NCBI RefSeq assembly: GCF_900626135.1
Contig: NZ_LR130786.1
Coordinates: 584,296-648,295, forward strand
Source: Senegalia massiliensis
GTDB taxonomy: Bacteria > Bacillota > Clostridia > Tissierellales > SIT17
Direction: 5' to 3'
DNA: 64,000 nucleotides
Shown: positions 22,840 to 33,085 of the stretch, one piece after another
How the letters are laid out: the number at the start of each line of letters is the position of its first letter
Position numbering within the stretch: position 1 is the stretch's first letter
Translations under genes and position numbers: made by a program
Notes under the pieces: generated by a model
The model's input: only the letters and a program-made list of their open reading frames with translations
Databases searched by the model: none
What the model was told of the DNA's origin: nothing

Positions 22840-23055
22840 TTAGCCAATTATAAATGACAATAAGCCTTTTACTAAAGTATCAAATAACCATATAATAAGT
22901 GCTACTATAGTACATAAAGCTATTACTACAGCTGTATGATTTATCAATTCTTTTTTATTAGGCCAATTTACCTTTTTAACCTCTGCCTTCACACCTCTAA
23001 AATATGTTTTCATCTTTTTAAAAGCGCCTTTGTTTGAATCAGCTTGAGCTGCCAT
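22840..23055 (-). CDS. secE: preprotein translocase subunit SecE
   Basis: SecE is the essential clamp of the SecYEG channel. The 71-residue single-span form has the conserved amphipathic motif YFRGVKAEVKKVNWPNKKEL (about residues 18-37) and one C-terminal transmembrane helix, as in other Gram-positive bacteria. It lies between rpmG and nusG, with gaps of 70 and 44 bases. The tRNA-Trp often found beside secE is absent here. Confidence 0.96.
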   Translation of the reverse strand: MAAQADSNKGAFKKMKTYFRGVKAEVKKVNWPNKKELINHTAVVIALCTIVALIIWLFDTLVKGLLSFIIG

Positions 23056-23125
23056 ATAATTTCACATCCTTACTTTTATTAATATCGACTAATTCATTAA
23101 AGATTAATCAATTTAGTAAAAGAAA

Positions 23126-23275
23126 TTATTTTGTTTCCTTGTGATTTGTATGAGTTTTACAGAACTTACAATATTTCTTCATTTCCACTCTATCAGGATG
23201 TAGTCTTTTGTTTTTAGTTGTTGTATAATTTCTATGCTTACATTCAGTGCAGGCTAAAATTATTTTATCTCTCAT
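23126..23275 (-). CDS. rpmG: 50S ribosomal protein L33 (zinc-binding form)
   Basis: A 49-residue gene. The product begins [19 protein letters not shown] and ends [16 protein letters not shown], with two CxxC pairs as zinc ligands. L33 is a small 50S surface protein near the E site. GGAGGTG lies upstream of the ATG at 23273-23275. It is the first gene of the rpmG-secE-nusG-rplK-rplA run, the usual order in Firmicutes. Confidence 0.95.
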   Translation of the reverse strand: MRDKIILACTECKHRNYTTTKNKRLHPDRVEMKKYCKFCKTHTNHKETK

Positions 23276-23358
23276 TAAAACACACCTCCTACGCCTTAAT
23301 ATCTATAGTATTATATATCTAGGCATAATAATCCAATAATAACTATCAGTACTTATAT

Positions 23359-23387
23359 AAATTATCACAAAATTTATTTTATGTCAA
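23359..23387 (-). promoter_or_regulatory. promoter of rpmG-secE-nusG
   Basis: TTGACA (23382-23387), 17 bases, TAATTT (23359-23364) on the minus strand, with TGTGA immediately before the -10. It lies just after the tuf copy 2 terminator. Confidence 0.75.
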
Positions 23388-23401
23388 TATAAAACGTAAA
23401 C

Positions 23402-23433
23402 AAAAAACTAGGCCATTTAAGACCTAGTTTTTA
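23402..23433 (-). terminator. terminator after tuf copy 2
   Basis: Arms with CTAGG cores (23403-23412 and 23423-23432) form a 10-base-pair stem, and the minus-strand transcript ends in CTAGTTTTTTG. It lies 17 bases past the tuf stop. Confidence 0.85.
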
Positions 23434-23449
23434 GCCTTTAATATCTAAA

Positions 23450-24643
23450 CTATTCTATTATCTCACTAACTACTCCAGCTCCAACTGTTCTTCCACCTTC
23501 ACGTATAGCAAATTTAAGTCCTTTTTCCATTGCTATTGGTGTAATAAGTTCAATTGTAAATTGTGCGTTATCTCCCGGCATTACCATTTCTACGCCTTCA
23601 TCTAATTGAATTGAACCTGTAACATCTGTTGTTCTAAAGTAAAATTGTGGTCTGTATCCGTTAAAGAATGGTGTATGTCTTCCACCCTCTTCTTTGTTTA
23701 ATACATATACTTCTGATTTGAATTTTGTATGTGGTGTTATTGAACCAGGCTTAGCTAATACTTGACCTCTTTCAATATCATCTCTTTGTACACCTCTTAA
23801 TAGTGCTCCAATGTTATCTCCTGCTTGTGCTTGGTCTAGTAACTTTCTAAACATTTCTACTCCTGTTACTACCACTTGTCTTGCACTATCTGCTAATCCT
23901 ACTAATTCTACTGTGTCTTGTACTTTTAGTACTCCTCTTTCTACTCTTCCTGTTGCCACTGTTCCTCTACCTGTAATTGAGAATACATCTTCTACTGGCA
24001 TTAAGAAGTCTTTGTCTACTTCTCTTTCTGGTGATGGAATTGTTTCATCTACTGCTTCCATTAATTCCATGATCTTATCTCCCCACTCACCACTTGGGTC
24101 TTCTAATCCTTTTAGAGCTGATCCTATTATTACTGGAATGTCATCTCCATCAAATTCATATTCTGATAATAATTCTCTTACTTCCATTTCTACTAATTCT
24201 ATTAATTCTTCATCATCTACCATATCTGCTTTGTTTAAGAATACTACTATTTGTGGTACTCCAACTTGTCTTGATAATAAGATGTGCTCTCTTGTTTGTG
24301 GCATTGGTCCATCTGCTGCTGATACTACTAGTATCGCTCCGTCCATTTGTGCTGCTCCTGTTATCATGTTCTTTACATAGTCAGCATGGCCTGGGCAGTC
24401 AACGTGTGCATAATGTCTGTTTTCTGTTTCATACTCAACGTGAGCTGATGATATTGTTATTCCTCTTTCTCTTTCTTCTGGAGCTTTATCTATGTTGTCA
24501 AATGCTGTTGATTCTCCAAATCCAAGTCTTTCATGTAATACTGCTGTTATTGCTGCTGTTAATGTTGTTTTACCATGATCAACGTGTCCTATTGTTCCAA
24601 CGTTAACATGTGGTTTAGTTCTTTCATATTTTGCTTTTCCCAT
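23450..24643 (-). CDS. tuf: elongation factor Tu, copy 2
   Basis: Same 397-residue EF-Tu as the copy at 7658-8851, with P-loop [18 protein letters not shown] and NKADMV. Four single-base silent differences were found by eye, about 0.3 percent, and the region of identity ends at 24669, 26 bases upstream of the start. Such uniformity across 15.8 kb points to recent gene conversion or duplication. This copy lies behind tRNA-Thr and has its own terminator, an arrangement like E. coli thrT-tufB. Confidence 0.99.
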   Translation of the reverse strand: MGKAKYERTKPHVNVGTIGHVDHGKTTLTAAITAVLHERLGFGESTAFDNIDKAPEERERGITISSAHVEYETENRHYAHVDCPGHADYVKNMITGAAQMDGAILVVSAADGPMPQTREHILLSRQVGVPQIVVFLNKADMVDDEELIELVEMEVRELLSEYEFDGDDIPVIIGSALKGLEDPSGEWGDKIMELMEAVDETIPSPEREVDKDFLMPVEDVFSITGRGTVATGRVERGVLKVQDTVELVGLADSARQVVVTGVEMFRKLLDQAQAGDNIGALLRGVQRDDIERGQVLAKPGSITPHTKFKSEVYVLNKEEGGRHTPFFNGYRPQFYFRTTDVTGSIQLDEGVEMVMPGDNAQFTIELITPIAMEKGLKFAIREGGRTVGAGVVSEIIE

Positions 24644-24685
24644 TATTAATCCTCCTCAATTTTTTAAATAACGTATCAATAAAAA

Positions 24686-24761
24686 TGGAGCCCACGACCG
24701 GGATTGAACCGGTGACCTCTTGCTTACCATGCAAGTACTCTACCTACTGAGCTACATGGGC
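24686..24761 (-). tRNA. tRNA-Thr (anticodon GGT)
   Basis: 76 bases on the minus strand, with a 7-base-pair acceptor stem (GCCCATG with CGTGGGC), D-arm GTAGCTCAGTAGGTAGAG, anticodon stem CTTGC/GCAAG with loop ATGGTAA, T-loop GGTTCAATCCC and an encoded CCA end. Anticodon GGT reads ACC and ACU threonine codons. It is 42 bases upstream of tuf, so both are likely in one transcript, with the tRNA cut out of the tuf mRNA leader. Confidence 0.97.
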
Positions 24762-24781
24762 ATTTAAAACTACTGTAAATA

Positions 24782-24810
24782 ATTGTACTATGTTAAATTT
24801 TGAATGTCAA
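24782..24810 (-). promoter_or_regulatory. promoter of tRNA-Thr and tuf copy 2
   Basis: TTGACA (24805-24810), 17 bases, TACAAT (24782-24787) on the minus strand, near consensus. The -35 lies next to the sigH stop codon. Confidence 0.8.
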
Positions 24811-24814
24811 TAGA

Positions 24815-25462
24815 TTAAATAGGTAAATCTTTTTCTAATTTCCTTTTTACTCTTTGGAGAGCATTATCAATAGACTTTACATGTCTTTCTAAGTTAATTG
24901 CTATCTCTTGATAACTTTTACCTTGCAAATAAGATAGTAATACTTCAAGTTCTAACCCACTAAGTGTTTGTCCTATTTTCTCTTCTATTCTAGATAGTTC
25001 TTCTTTAGATATCATAAGTTCCTCAGGATCTGTCACTTTTGCCCCTGAAATCATATCCATTAACGTTCTATCTGACTCCTCGTCATATAAAGGCTTATTC
25101 AAAGAGACATATGAATTTAAAGGCATATGCTTTTGTCTTGTGGCTGTTTTTATTGCTGTTATAATCTGTCTTGTAATGCAAAGTTCAGCAAATGCTCTAA
25201 AAGAAGCTAGTTTAGTTGCATCATAATCTCTAACAGCTTTATACAGTCCTATCATGCCTTCTTGTATTATATCCTCTTTGTCTGCTCCTATTAAAAAATA
25301 ACTTCTAGCTTTAGCCCGTACAAAATATTTGTACTTTTTAATTAAATATTCTAAAGCTATATTATCCCCCTTTTTTGCTTTTTTAACTATTTCCTCATCA
25401 CCCATTAATGGGTAAATATCAGTGTATAATTCGTTGATCTTCTTTTGTGCTATGGATTCCAC
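24815..25462 (-). CDS. sigH: RNA polymerase sporulation sigma factor SigH
   Basis: SigH (sigma-30) directs early stationary-phase and sporulation genes. The 215 residues have sigma region 2 (RAKARSYFLIGADKEDIIQ, then GMIGLYKAVRDYD) and region 4 with the helix-turn-helix SYQEIAINLERHVKSIDNAL near the C-terminus; region 3 is reduced. Region 2.4 includes RQIITAIKTATRQKHMPLNS, near the typical SigH form. It starts with GTG behind GGAGG. It ends the cysE-cysS-mrnC-rlmB-yacP run, as in B. subtilis, and has its own promoter. Confidence 0.95.
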   Translation of the reverse strand: MESIAQKKINELYTDIYPLMGDEEIVKKAKKGDNIALEYLIKKYKYFVRAKARSYFLIGADKEDIIQEGMIGLYKAVRDYDATKLASFRAFAELCITRQIITAIKTATRQKHMPLNSYVSLNKPLYDEESDRTLMDMISGAKVTDPEELMISKEELSRIEEKIGQTLSGLELEVLLSYLQGKSYQEIAINLERHVKSIDNALQRVKRKLEKDLPI

Positions 25463-25508
25463 TAATATCTCCTCCAGATATTCCCTGAAATATCAAACTT
25501 ATATGGTT

Positions 25509-25538
25509 ATTATATATTAGTTACAGTTTGCCAGTCAA
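25509..25538 (-). promoter_or_regulatory. promoter upstream of sigH
   Basis: TTGACT (25533-25538), 18-base spacer, TATAAT (25509-25514) on the minus strand. It lies in the 81-base gap between yacP and sigH, so sigH can be transcribed apart from the T-box-controlled operon. Confidence 0.7.
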
Positions 25539-25543
25539 GCATT

Positions 25544-26068
25544 TTAGCTTTTTCTTCGTATTTTTTCGAATTTTTCTAAAATTTCTTTATTTAACCTTTC
25601 CCCTAATGAATCCTTTTTATATTTAACTTCTTTTTCCTTTTGCTTTTTTATAGAGCGTTTTACCCTATTTACTTCAATTTCTAATTCTCTTGCAGATATC
25701 CTTGTCCCACCTCTACCTAACACCACTTGTTGTTCTGTCCAATCAGAAGTTGCAACTCTAACAATTTTATTTCTTCCCATTTGATCTAGTTTTCTTTCTA
25801 TATATCTATCTGCTGTTTCATGTTCCTTTGTATAGACAACAGAAAGACCATATATATTTTCTTCTTTAGTATTACTTCCCTTTACTAAATGAGCATCAAA
25901 TACTATTATTACATTAATACCTGTAAAAGATTGATATTCTGACATTATTTCTATAAGTTCATTCCTTGCAGTATCTAAACTTAAGCGGCTTAATTCTTTA
26001 AGTTTAGTCCAACTGTTTATTATGTTATATGCATCTATAAAAAGATACTCTTTTTTATTCTTAGCCAT
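25544..26068 (-). CDS. yacP: NYN/PIN-domain endoribonuclease, YacP/Rae1 family
   Basis: The 174 residues match YacP, whose B. subtilis member Rae1 enters the ribosomal A site and cleaves mRNA. The PIN-type fold shows conserved acidic residues in LFIDAYNIINSW (about 9-20), VIIVFDAHLV and ATSDWTEQQVVLGRGG, likely metal ligands. A lysine-rich C-terminal tail follows. It begins one base after the rlmB stop, between rlmB and sigH as in B. subtilis. Confidence 0.9.
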   Translation of the reverse strand: MAKNKKEYLFIDAYNIINSWTKLKELSRLSLDTARNELIEIMSEYQSFTGINVIIVFDAHLVKGSNTKEENIYGLSVVYTKEHETADRYIERKLDQMGRNKIVRVATSDWTEQQVVLGRGGTRISARELEIEVNRVKRSIKKQKEKEVKYKKDSLGERLNKEILEKFEKIRRKS

Positions 26069-26069
26069 C

Positions 26070-26816
26070 TCATTTTTTCAATCCTCTTTGTCTGTTTACA
26101 TCATACATTATAATAGAAGCTGCAACAGAGGCATTTAAAGATGATACTTTTCCTTTTATAGGTATTTTTACTAGATCATCACATTTTTCTTTTACTAATC
26201 TTCCAATCCCGCTACCTTCACTACCTATAACTATTCCAATAGGACCTGTCAAGTTCATGTTATAATAATCAGCACTTCCATCCATGTCTGCTCCATATAT
26301 CCAAACACCTTCTTGTTTTAAAACATCTATTGTATTAGCTATATTAGGCACTTTAACTACTGGCATATACTCTATTGCTCCTGCTGATGTTTTTGCAACT
26401 GTAGAAGTAAGTCCTACAGACCTCCTCTTAGGAATTATTATTCCATGAGCCCCTACACATTCTGCTGTTCTCATTATGGAACCTAAGTTATGAGGATCTT
26501 TAATTTCATCTAATATAATTATAAAAGGATCTTCATTTCTTCTTTTAGCAAGTGCAAATACATCTTCTATATTTTTATAAGTATGACTTGAAGAAATTGC
26601 TATGACCCCTTGATGAGAATTTGTGCTGCTAATTTGATTAAGTTTATTTTTATGAACATATTGAATTATAATCCCACGAGATTTAGCTAATTTCTTAATC
26701 TCATTTATGGAACCTGTTTTATTTCCATCTTCTATAAATATTTTCTCTATTTCTCTGCCAGATTTTAATGCTTCTATAACTGGATTTCTTCCTTCTATAT
26801 AATCATTTGTATTCAT
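26070..26816 (-). CDS. rlmB: 23S rRNA (guanosine-2'-O-)-methyltransferase RlmB
   Basis: A SpoU-family 2'-O-methyltransferase, about 248 residues, with the N-terminal substrate-binding domain (EGRNPVIEALKSGREIEKIF) and a trefoil-knot catalytic domain with motifs PHNLGSIMRTAECVGA, IVIGSEGSGI and IPIKGKVSSLNASVAASI. The expected target is G2251 of the P loop in E. coli numbering. The ATG at 26814-26816 is preferred over a GTG three codons upstream that overlaps the GGAG site. Confidence 0.93.
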   Translation of the reverse strand: MNTNDYIEGRNPVIEALKSGREIEKIFIEDGNKTGSINEIKKLAKSRGIIIQYVHKNKLNQISSTNSHQGVIAISSSHTYKNIEDVFALAKRRNEDPFIIILDEIKDPHNLGSIMRTAECVGAHGIIIPKRRSVGLTSTVAKTSAGAIEYMPVVKVPNIANTIDVLKQEGVWIYGADMDGSADYYNMNLTGPIGIVIGSEGSGIGRLVKEKCDDLVKIPIKGKVSSLNASVAASIIMYDVNRQRGLKK

Positions 26817-26833
26817 ATTTCTCACTCCTCATA

Positions 26834-27250
26834 TTAATTTTCTATTATCATATGAAATAACTCTTTAATTCTATCTTGTCTATCTAATAAATATAAATAT
26901 CCTACTAATGCTTCAAAACCAGTTGCATATCTATAATCTGATACATTGGCATTTTTAGGCACAGTTTGTGATTTAGTATTTCTACCTCTTTTAACAACTC
27001 TAATTTCTTCTTCTGTTAAAACGTTCATTAATTCATGCACTATGTCAGATTGTGCTTTTGCTTTTACAAACTCTATAGCTCGTTTATGAAGCTCATTTAC
27101 GGAAAGTAATTTATCTTCCAATAAAAATCTTCTGATAAACACTTCATAAACTGCATCACCTATATAAGCAAGTTGTAAAGGAGAGAGCATATTAACGTCT
27201 CTCTCACTCCATATTTTTTCATATATATTATCTATATTTCCCTTTTCCAT
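26834..27250 (-). CDS. mrnC: mini-ribonuclease III
   Basis: Mini-III is a stand-alone RNase III catalytic domain lacking the dsRNA-binding domain; in B. subtilis it matures 23S rRNA. The 138 residues contain the signature LQLAYIGDAVYEVFIRR (catalytic Asp and Glu) and VPKNANVSDYRYATGFEALVGYLYLL. It overlaps the last 19 bases of cysS and is preceded by GAGAGG within the cysS coding sequence. Confidence 0.93.
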   Translation of the reverse strand: MEKGNIDNIYEKIWSERDVNMLSPLQLAYIGDAVYEVFIRRFLLEDKLLSVNELHKRAIEFVKAKAQSDIVHELMNVLTEEEIRVVKRGRNTKSQTVPKNANVSDYRYATGFEALVGYLYLLDRQDRIKELFHMIIEN

Positions 27251-28629
27251 TTAGTACCTCTCTTTGTATCTTCTAATATTATACCCTTTTCTTTTAAATC
27301 ATCTCTTATTTTATCTGCTAAAGCATAATCTTTATTTTTTCTTGCTTCCAGTCTTTTTTCAATTAATAAAGTTATCTCTTCATCTAGAATTTCATTTTCC
27401 TTATATAATAACCCTAATATATCACTTAACTGAGTTAGAGCATCATAGCTATATTTTAAAGTACCATAAGAAACATCACTATTTAAATTTGTATTAGTAT
27501 ATTTAATAAGTTCAAATACCTTTGATAAAGCATCAGAAGTATTTAAATCATCTTCCATACTATTGTTAAATTCAACTTTAAATCCATCTATTTTTTCTTT
27601 TATTTTACTATCAACATTTGTATCTTGTCTATCAGAAGTATCTAGAAGATCTTTCAATTTGTTTTTTCCATTATAAAGTCTATCGAGACCATTTTTTGAT
27701 TGCTCAAGTATTTCTCTACTAAAGTTTATTGGACTTCTATAATGACTAGATAAAATAAAATACCTTACTATTTCTAGATCATATTCTTCACTTATGCCTC
27801 TCACTGTAAAAAAGTTTAATTTAGACTTACTCATTTTTATATCTTCTACATTTATCATTGCATTGTGAAGCCAATAGTTAGCAAATGGTTTGCCAGTAAG
27901 GCTTTCTGATTGAGCTATTTCATTTTCATGATGTGGGAATTCTAAATCATGCCCTCCAGCATGTATATCAATAGTATCTCCTAAATACTTTCTTGCCATG
28001 ACAGAACATTCAATATGCCATCCTGGTCTTCCTTCGCCCCATGGACTTTTCCAAAAAGGTTCTCCTTCTTTTTTGCTTTTCCAAAGAGCAAAATCTACCG
28101 GATTTCTTTTTTCTGTATTTACACCTATTCTAGCCCCTGACTGTAATTCCTCTATATTTTTATTTGATAACTTTCCATAATTATGCCATTTGCTAATATC
28201 AAAATATACATCTCCATTTACATTATAAGCAAATCCTTTCTTTTCTAATTCTTCTATAAATTCTATTATCTCATCGATATTTTCTGTAGCTCTAGGATGT
28301 ATTGTTTCACCTTCTAATATTTGAAGATTATTAGCATCTACAGTATATTCTTGTATAAACTTATCTGCAATTTCTTTTACTGTTTTTCCTTCTTCATTTG
28401 CTTTCTCAATCATTTTATCATCTATATCTGTAAAATTAACAAGATAGTCCACTTTATATCCTTTTGTCTTAAGAAACCTCCTTAAGACATCAAAAACTAT
28501 AAGTGGCCTCGCATTACCTACATGGATATAATTATATACTGTCGGTCCACATACATACATTGTCACCTTATCCTTATTTAAAGGTATAAATTCTTCCTTT
28601 TTTCTAGTTAAACTATTATATAATTTCAT
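27232..28629 (-). CDS. cysS: cysteinyl-tRNA synthetase
   Basis: Class I synthetase charging tRNA-Cys; 465 residues, the standard length. The HIGH-type motif is HVGN in CGPTVYNYIHVGNARP (starting near residue 27, including a zinc-ligand Cys), and the KMSKS motif is in DIKMSKSKLNFFTV. Other zinc ligands are in IHAGGHDLEFPHHENEIAQ, preceded by GWHIECSVMARKYLG. It follows cysE by two bases, so cysteine synthesis and charging share a transcript under a Cys-specific T-box. Confidence 0.97.
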   Translation of the reverse strand: MKLYNSLTRKKEEFIPLNKDKVTMYVCGPTVYNYIHVGNARPLIVFDVLRRFLKTKGYKVDYLVNFTDIDDKMIEKANEEGKTVKEIADKFIQEYTVDANNLQILEGETIHPRATENIDEIIEFIEELEKKGFAYNVNGDVYFDISKWHNYGKLSNKNIEELQSGARIGVNTEKRNPVDFALWKSKKEGEPFWKSPWGEGRPGWHIECSVMARKYLGDTIDIHAGGHDLEFPHHENEIAQSESLTGKPFANYWLHNAMINVEDIKMSKSKLNFFTVRGISEEYDLEIVRYFILSSHYRSPINFSREILEQSKNGLDRLYNGKNKLKDLLDTSDRQDTNVDSKIKEKIDGFKVEFNNSMEDDLNTSDALSKVFELIKYTNTNLNSDVSYGTLKYSYDALTQLSDILGLLYKENEILDEEITLLIEKRLEARKNKDYALADKIRDDLKEKGIILEDTKRGTKWKREI

Positions 28630-28631
28630 TT

Positions 28632-29270
28632 TTATTCCTCCCTTATTAATTTTCTTTCTAATTCTTTTATTCTATTATCCATATCCTTAAATTTATCTGC
28701 TATAGGATCAGGAAATTTTGTTTGATCAAGATCTAAATCTGATATAGGTGTAACTTTCTTTCTAAGAACTACTTCACCAGGTATTCCCACTATTGTTGCA
28801 TACTCTGGTACTTCTTTTAACACAACTGCACCAGCTCCAATTTTAGCAAAATCATTTACCTTAAAAGGACCTAATACCTTTGCTCCACTACTTATTACTA
28901 CATTATTACCAATAGTAGGATGTCTTTTACCTTCCTCTTTTCCTGTACCACCTAAAGTTACTCCTTGATATATAACTACATCATTACCTATTTCAGTAGT
29001 TTCACCTATTACTACTCCCATACCATGATCTATAAATACTCTCTTACCTATTTTAGCACCGGGATGAATTTCTATCCCTGTAAAAGATCTTGATATTTGA
29101 GATATAATCCTAGCTAATAAATATATATTTTTATTATATAAATAGTGAGATACTCTATGAAGTATGACCGCATGTAATCCTGGATAACATAATAATATTT
29201 CTATGAAATTTTTAGCTGCTGGATCTCTTTTATATATTGCATTTATATCTTCTCTTATACTAGAAAACAT
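28632..29270 (-). CDS. cysE: serine O-acetyltransferase
   Basis: CysE makes O-acetylserine, the first step of cysteine synthesis. The 212-residue protein is the shorter Gram-positive form. The left-handed beta-helix shows hexapeptide repeats from [20 protein letters not shown] to [14 protein letters not shown], with the catalytic [14 protein letters not shown] region. The C-terminus is charged and lacks an evident cysteine-synthase-binding Ile tail. It is the first gene after the T-box. Confidence 0.95.
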   Translation of the reverse strand: MFSSIREDINAIYKRDPAAKNFIEILLCYPGLHAVILHRVSHYLYNKNIYLLARIISQISRSFTGIEIHPGAKIGKRVFIDHGMGVVIGETTEIGNDVVIYQGVTLGGTGKEEGKRHPTIGNNVVISSGAKVLGPFKVNDFAKIGAGAVVLKEVPEYATIVGIPGEVVLRKKVTPISDLDLDQTKFPDPIADKFKDMDNRIKELERKLIREE

Positions 29271-29304
29271 AATATATTCCTACTTTCTAACACTAATTTT
29301 AATA

Positions 29305-29534
29305 TTAAAAAACCGTCTCTATACATTTGTATAGAGACGGTTTTTCCGTGGTTCCACTCTAATTTAAGCATTTAGCTTATCTCTAATAGTTATAACGTAA
29401 CAAACGTTTTGTTTTACTTTTTTCAAACAAAAAGTTCAAAGGTGCATTTTCAATCTATACATCCCTTAATCCTTTCAGCCTAGGGACTATTCTCTGTTAG
29501 GTAGTATAAATTTACTTTTCCTTATCATTACTTT
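29305..29534 (-). ncRNA. T-box leader, cysteine-specific, of cysE-cysS-mrnC-rlmB-yacP
   Basis: On the minus strand the T-box sequence AGAGTGGAACCACGG (29346-29360) is followed by a strong terminator hairpin (29307-29345, 18-base-pair stem with CCGTCTC arm, then TTTTTT). Upstream is ACAGAGAATAG, the AGAGA-like stem I element. The specifier is TGC (29444-29446) in GAAAATGCACCTTTGAAC, a cysteine codon, matching the regulated genes. Uncharged tRNA-Cys should favour antitermination. No separate promoter was clear; readthrough from gltX is possible. Confidence 0.9.
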
Positions 29535-31022
29535 TTAATTATTTAAAACATTATTTTCTACATATTCTATGCGATTAAGTATATTTTGTTTACCTAAAAC
29601 TAAAATTATATTTACCATTTCAGGTCCATGAAGTTTCCCTGTAAGCATAGCTCTTATTGGCATAAACAAATTCTTTCCTTTAACTTTAGTTTTCTTTTGA
29701 ATTTTTTTGATTATTGTTTTTGAAAACTCTTCATCTATTTCATCTATTTGGTCTAACTCTTCTCTAAAAGCATTTAAAAGTAATGGAACTTGTTCTCCTT
29801 TTAATGTTTCTAATACTTTTTCATCTTCTAAGTCAATTTCATAATTAAAATATATATTTGCTTTTTCTTTTATTTCAGAAAGATAAGAGAGATCTTCTTT
29901 TACAGTAGAAACTAGAGTTTTTATCCAATCATATCTATTTTCCACATCATTATTATCAATATATCCTGCTTCTTTTAAGAAAGGGATTGATAAATCTGTT
30001 ATTCTTTCTAAACTTTCTTCTCTTATATATTGACCATTTATCCAGTTTAATTTATCTATATCAAATACTCCACCAGTTTTTGATACTCTATCAAATGAAA
30101 ACTCTTTTTCTAGTTCATTCATTGAAAATATTTCTTTATTTGATTCTGGACTCCAGCCAACTAAAGCCAAATAGTTAACTAATGCTTCAGGAAGATATCC
30201 TTTTTCTTTGAAATCTGATACAGATACATCACCTTGTCTTTTAGATAATTTTTTCTTATCTTTATTTAAAACTGTGGGTAAATGCACATATGTTGGAGCT
30301 TTCCATCCAAAAGCTTGGAACATAAATACATGCTTAGGTGTTGATGGTAACCATTCTTCACCTCTAACTACATGTGATATATTCATTAAGTGATCATCCA
30401 CTACTACTGCAAAATGATATGTTGGAAATCCATCTGACTTCATAAGAACTTGATCATCCATATCATTTGTATTAATAGTAACTTTCCCTCTTACTAAATC
30501 ATCAAATACTATATTTTCATTTTCAGGTAATTTAAGTCGTACCACATAATCTTCGCCATTTGCGATTCTAATTTCAGCTTCTCTTTTATCTAAACTTCTA
30601 CAATATCCATCATATTTTGGTATTTTACCATCTCTTTTTTGTTCTTCACGTACTTTATCTAATCTTTCTTTTGAACAAAAACAATAATAAGCATACCCTT
30701 TTTCTATTAATATATCTATATATTTCTTATAAATATCTAATCTTTTAGATTGAGTATATGGGCCATATTCACCTTTTTCTACGATTTCACCATTTTCTAC
30801 AAATACACCTTCATCATGTGTTATTCCTGCCCATTCCATAGAATCTATTAAGTTTTCTAAAGCTCCTTCTACAAATCTAGTTCTATCTGTATCTTCTATT
30901 CTTAAAATATATTTTCCACCGTTATTTTTAGAAAATAAATAATTATATAGAGCCGTTCTAAGACTCCCTATGTGAACAAATCCTGTAGGACTTGGAGCAA
31001 ATCTCACTCTAATATTACTCAT
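29535..31022 (-). CDS. gltX: glutamyl-tRNA synthetase
   Basis: Class I synthetase of 495 residues. The HIGH motif is in [20 protein letters not shown] (9-28), the KMSKS-like motif is [13 protein letters not shown], and a CxC motif is in [14 protein letters not shown]. Most Clostridia lack GlnRS and use a non-discriminating GluRS with GatCAB; this is likely but not shown here. It follows proS by 84 bases with its own promoter. Confidence 0.97.
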   Translation of the reverse strand: MSNIRVRFAPSPTGFVHIGSLRTALYNYLFSKNNGGKYILRIEDTDRTRFVEGALENLIDSMEWAGITHDEGVFVENGEIVEKGEYGPYTQSKRLDIYKKYIDILIEKGYAYYCFCSKERLDKVREEQKRDGKIPKYDGYCRSLDKREAEIRIANGEDYVVRLKLPENENIVFDDLVRGKVTINTNDMDDQVLMKSDGFPTYHFAVVVDDHLMNISHVVRGEEWLPSTPKHVFMFQAFGWKAPTYVHLPTVLNKDKKKLSKRQGDVSVSDFKEKGYLPEALVNYLALVGWSPESNKEIFSMNELEKEFSFDRVSKTGGVFDIDKLNWINGQYIREESLERITDLSIPFLKEAGYIDNNDVENRYDWIKTLVSTVKEDLSYLSEIKEKANIYFNYEIDLEDEKVLETLKGEQVPLLLNAFREELDQIDEIDEEFSKTIIKKIQKKTKVKGKNLFMPIRAMLTGKLHGPEMVNIILVLGKQNILNRIEYVENNVLNN

Positions 31023-31076
31023 AAAATACCTCCATAAGTTTAAATTTAAACCTTACTTCATTAATTATTGTTATTT

Positions 31077-31105
31077 ATTATATAATATATACCCCTTAAT
31101 AGCAA
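31077..31105 (-). promoter_or_regulatory. promoter of gltX
   Basis: TTGCTA (31100-31105), 17 bases, TATAAT (31077-31082) on the minus strand. It lies directly behind the proS stop codon. Confidence 0.55.
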
Positions 31106-31106
31106 G

Positions 31107-32825
31107 TTACAACTTAAGTCCTTGCTCATTAAAGGCTTCTTGAACTTTTTCAAATATTTCATTTGAATTTATTTTTATCTTATCTTCTTTTCCTCTTACA
31201 GAAAATTCTACAACTGATTCTTTAGCATCTCTACCTACGGTTATTCTTATTGGAATACCTATAAGTTCTGCATCTGTAAACTTAACTCCAGCTCTTTCTT
31301 TTCTATCATCAATTAATACTTCTATACCTTTATCCATTAATTGATTATATAATTTTTCACCAAGCTCCATTTGGTCATCTTTTTTAGCATTTACCACTGT
31401 TATTATTACATGGTAAGGAGCCACAGATAATGGCCATATTATTCCTTTATCATCATGATATTGTTCTATTATTGCAGCCATTGTTCTAGTTATCCCAATA
31501 CCATAGGAACCCATCCAGAACTTGGTTGATTTACCGTTCTCATCAAGGAAAGTAGCATCTAAACCATCGCTATACTTTGTGCCAAGTTGGAATATATTAC
31601 CAACTTCTATTCCTCTCTCTATTAACAACTCGCTACCACATTTAGGACATTCATCATTTTCTTTAACTAATAACAAGTCTTCAACTTCTTCTGCTGAAAT
31701 ATCATCTATGTTTACATTTTTAATATGATAATCTGTTTTGTTTGCACCTATTATAAAGTTTTTCATCTTTTTAACTCTAGAATCCATTAATATTTTAATA
31801 TCTTGCTTTAAGTCTATAGGTCCTGCAAATCCCACTTCAGCTCCAGTAACATTTCTTACGCCTTCTTCATCTAACATTTCTAATTCATGTTCAGGAACTT
31901 TAAAATAATTTACAAGTTTAGTATGGTTTAATTCTCTATCTCCAGGAATAAGTACTGCTATAACCTCATCAGATATACGAACTAAAAGAGTTTTTACAAA
32001 ATTAGAAGCATCTATACCAAAAAACTCCACTAAATTTTCTATTGTTTTGATACCTGGTGTATGAACTTCCTCAATTTCTAGATTTTCTCCTTTATTATCT
32101 ATGCTATATATTACTTTTGCTTTTTCATCTGTAGCTGCATAGTCACAATCTTTACAATAAGCTATCTCACTTTCACCTACACTACTCATAGCAGTAAATT
32201 CATGAGAATCGCCATCTCCCATAGCTCCAGAGTCACCTTCTACAACCCTAAAGTTCAGATTACATCTAGTAAATGCCTTTTCATATGCTCTCCACATATC
32301 CATATAACTTTCATTCATTCCATTTACATCTTTATCAAAACTATATGCATCTTTCATAATGAATTCTCTGGAACGCATGACACCAAAACGTGGTCTTTTT
32401 TCATCTCTATATTTAGTTTGTATCTGATAAATATTTAAAGGTAATTGCTTATATGATTTTAATTCATTTCTTATTAGGTCAGTAAATATCTCTTCATGTG
32501 TTGGTCCTAAACAAAATTCTCTTTCATTTCTATCTTTAAGTCTAAACATTTCTGGACCAAAATCAGCCCACCTTCCTGATTCTTCCCATAATTCTCTAGG
32601 TTGAATAGCAGACATTAACACTTCTTGAGAACCTGCTCTGTCCATCTCTTCTCTCACAATTTTTTCTATTTTCTCTATTACTCTAAAACCTAAAGGTAAA
32701 TAAGAATATACTCCTGATACTAATTTTCTAATCATACCTGCTCTTAATAATAGTTTATGACTTGGTATTTCAGCATCTGCTGGCACTTCTCTAAGTGTTG
32801 GCATATATAACCTTGACATTTTCAT
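31107..32825 (-). CDS. proS: prolyl-tRNA synthetase, bacterial type
   Basis: Class II synthetase, 572 residues, of the bacterial type with the INS editing domain between motifs 2 and 3 (about residues 230-390, including [12 protein letters not shown] just after). Motif 2 is near [20 protein letters not shown] and motif 3 near [15 protein letters not shown]. The first ATG has AGGAGGG 7 bases upstream. A Pro-type T-box RNA controls it. Confidence 0.97.
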   Translation of the reverse strand: MKMSRLYMPTLREVPADAEIPSHKLLLRAGMIRKLVSGVYSYLPLGFRVIEKIEKIVREEMDRAGSQEVLMSAIQPRELWEESGRWADFGPEMFRLKDRNEREFCLGPTHEEIFTDLIRNELKSYKQLPLNIYQIQTKYRDEKRPRFGVMRSREFIMKDAYSFDKDVNGMNESYMDMWRAYEKAFTRCNLNFRVVEGDSGAMGDGDSHEFTAMSSVGESEIAYCKDCDYAATDEKAKVIYSIDNKGENLEIEEVHTPGIKTIENLVEFFGIDASNFVKTLLVRISDEVIAVLIPGDRELNHTKLVNYFKVPEHELEMLDEEGVRNVTGAEVGFAGPIDLKQDIKILMDSRVKKMKNFIIGANKTDYHIKNVNIDDISAEEVEDLLLVKENDECPKCGSELLIERGIEVGNIFQLGTKYSDGLDATFLDENGKSTKFWMGSYGIGITRTMAAIIEQYHDDKGIIWPLSVAPYHVIITVVNAKKDDQMELGEKLYNQLMDKGIEVLIDDRKERAGVKFTDAELIGIPIRITVGRDAKESVVEFSVRGKEDKIKINSNEIFEKVQEAFNEQGLKL

Positions 32826-32854
32826 ATTTAAACCCTCCTATTTTAAAACAAAAT

Positions 32855-33080
32855 AAAAACCGCCCCTAAAAAGGGACGGATATTCCGCGGTACCACCCTA
32901 GTTGACCATAAAAAGTCCACTCTAGACTATAACGATATAAAACCGTAAGCAAATATTGCTTAAGCTCGGGAACAGGTTCAATATTTAGCGGAATGAAAAC
33001 TTTACAGCCTAGAGCTTTCTCTCTTTGAATCATAAATACTTACTATTTTCCTTCAATGCTTTTAAATTATTTAATTTTAT
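32855..33080 (-). ncRNA. T-box leader, proline-specific, of proS
   Basis: Minus strand: T-box sequence AGGGTGGTACCGCGG (32885-32899), followed by a terminator hairpin at 32858-32880 (CCGTCCC and GGGGCGG arms, then TTTTTATTTTG). Upstream AAGAGAGAAAGC is the stem I AGAGA element. The specifier CCT (32974-32976) sits in TTGAACCTGTTCCC, a proline codon, matching proS. Confidence 0.92.
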
Positions 33081-33085
33081 TATAT

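Noticed and set aside
23056..23125. tRNA-Trp between secE and rpmG, as in some Clostridia
   Set aside because: The 70-base gap is AT-rich and has no cloverleaf arms or CCA end.
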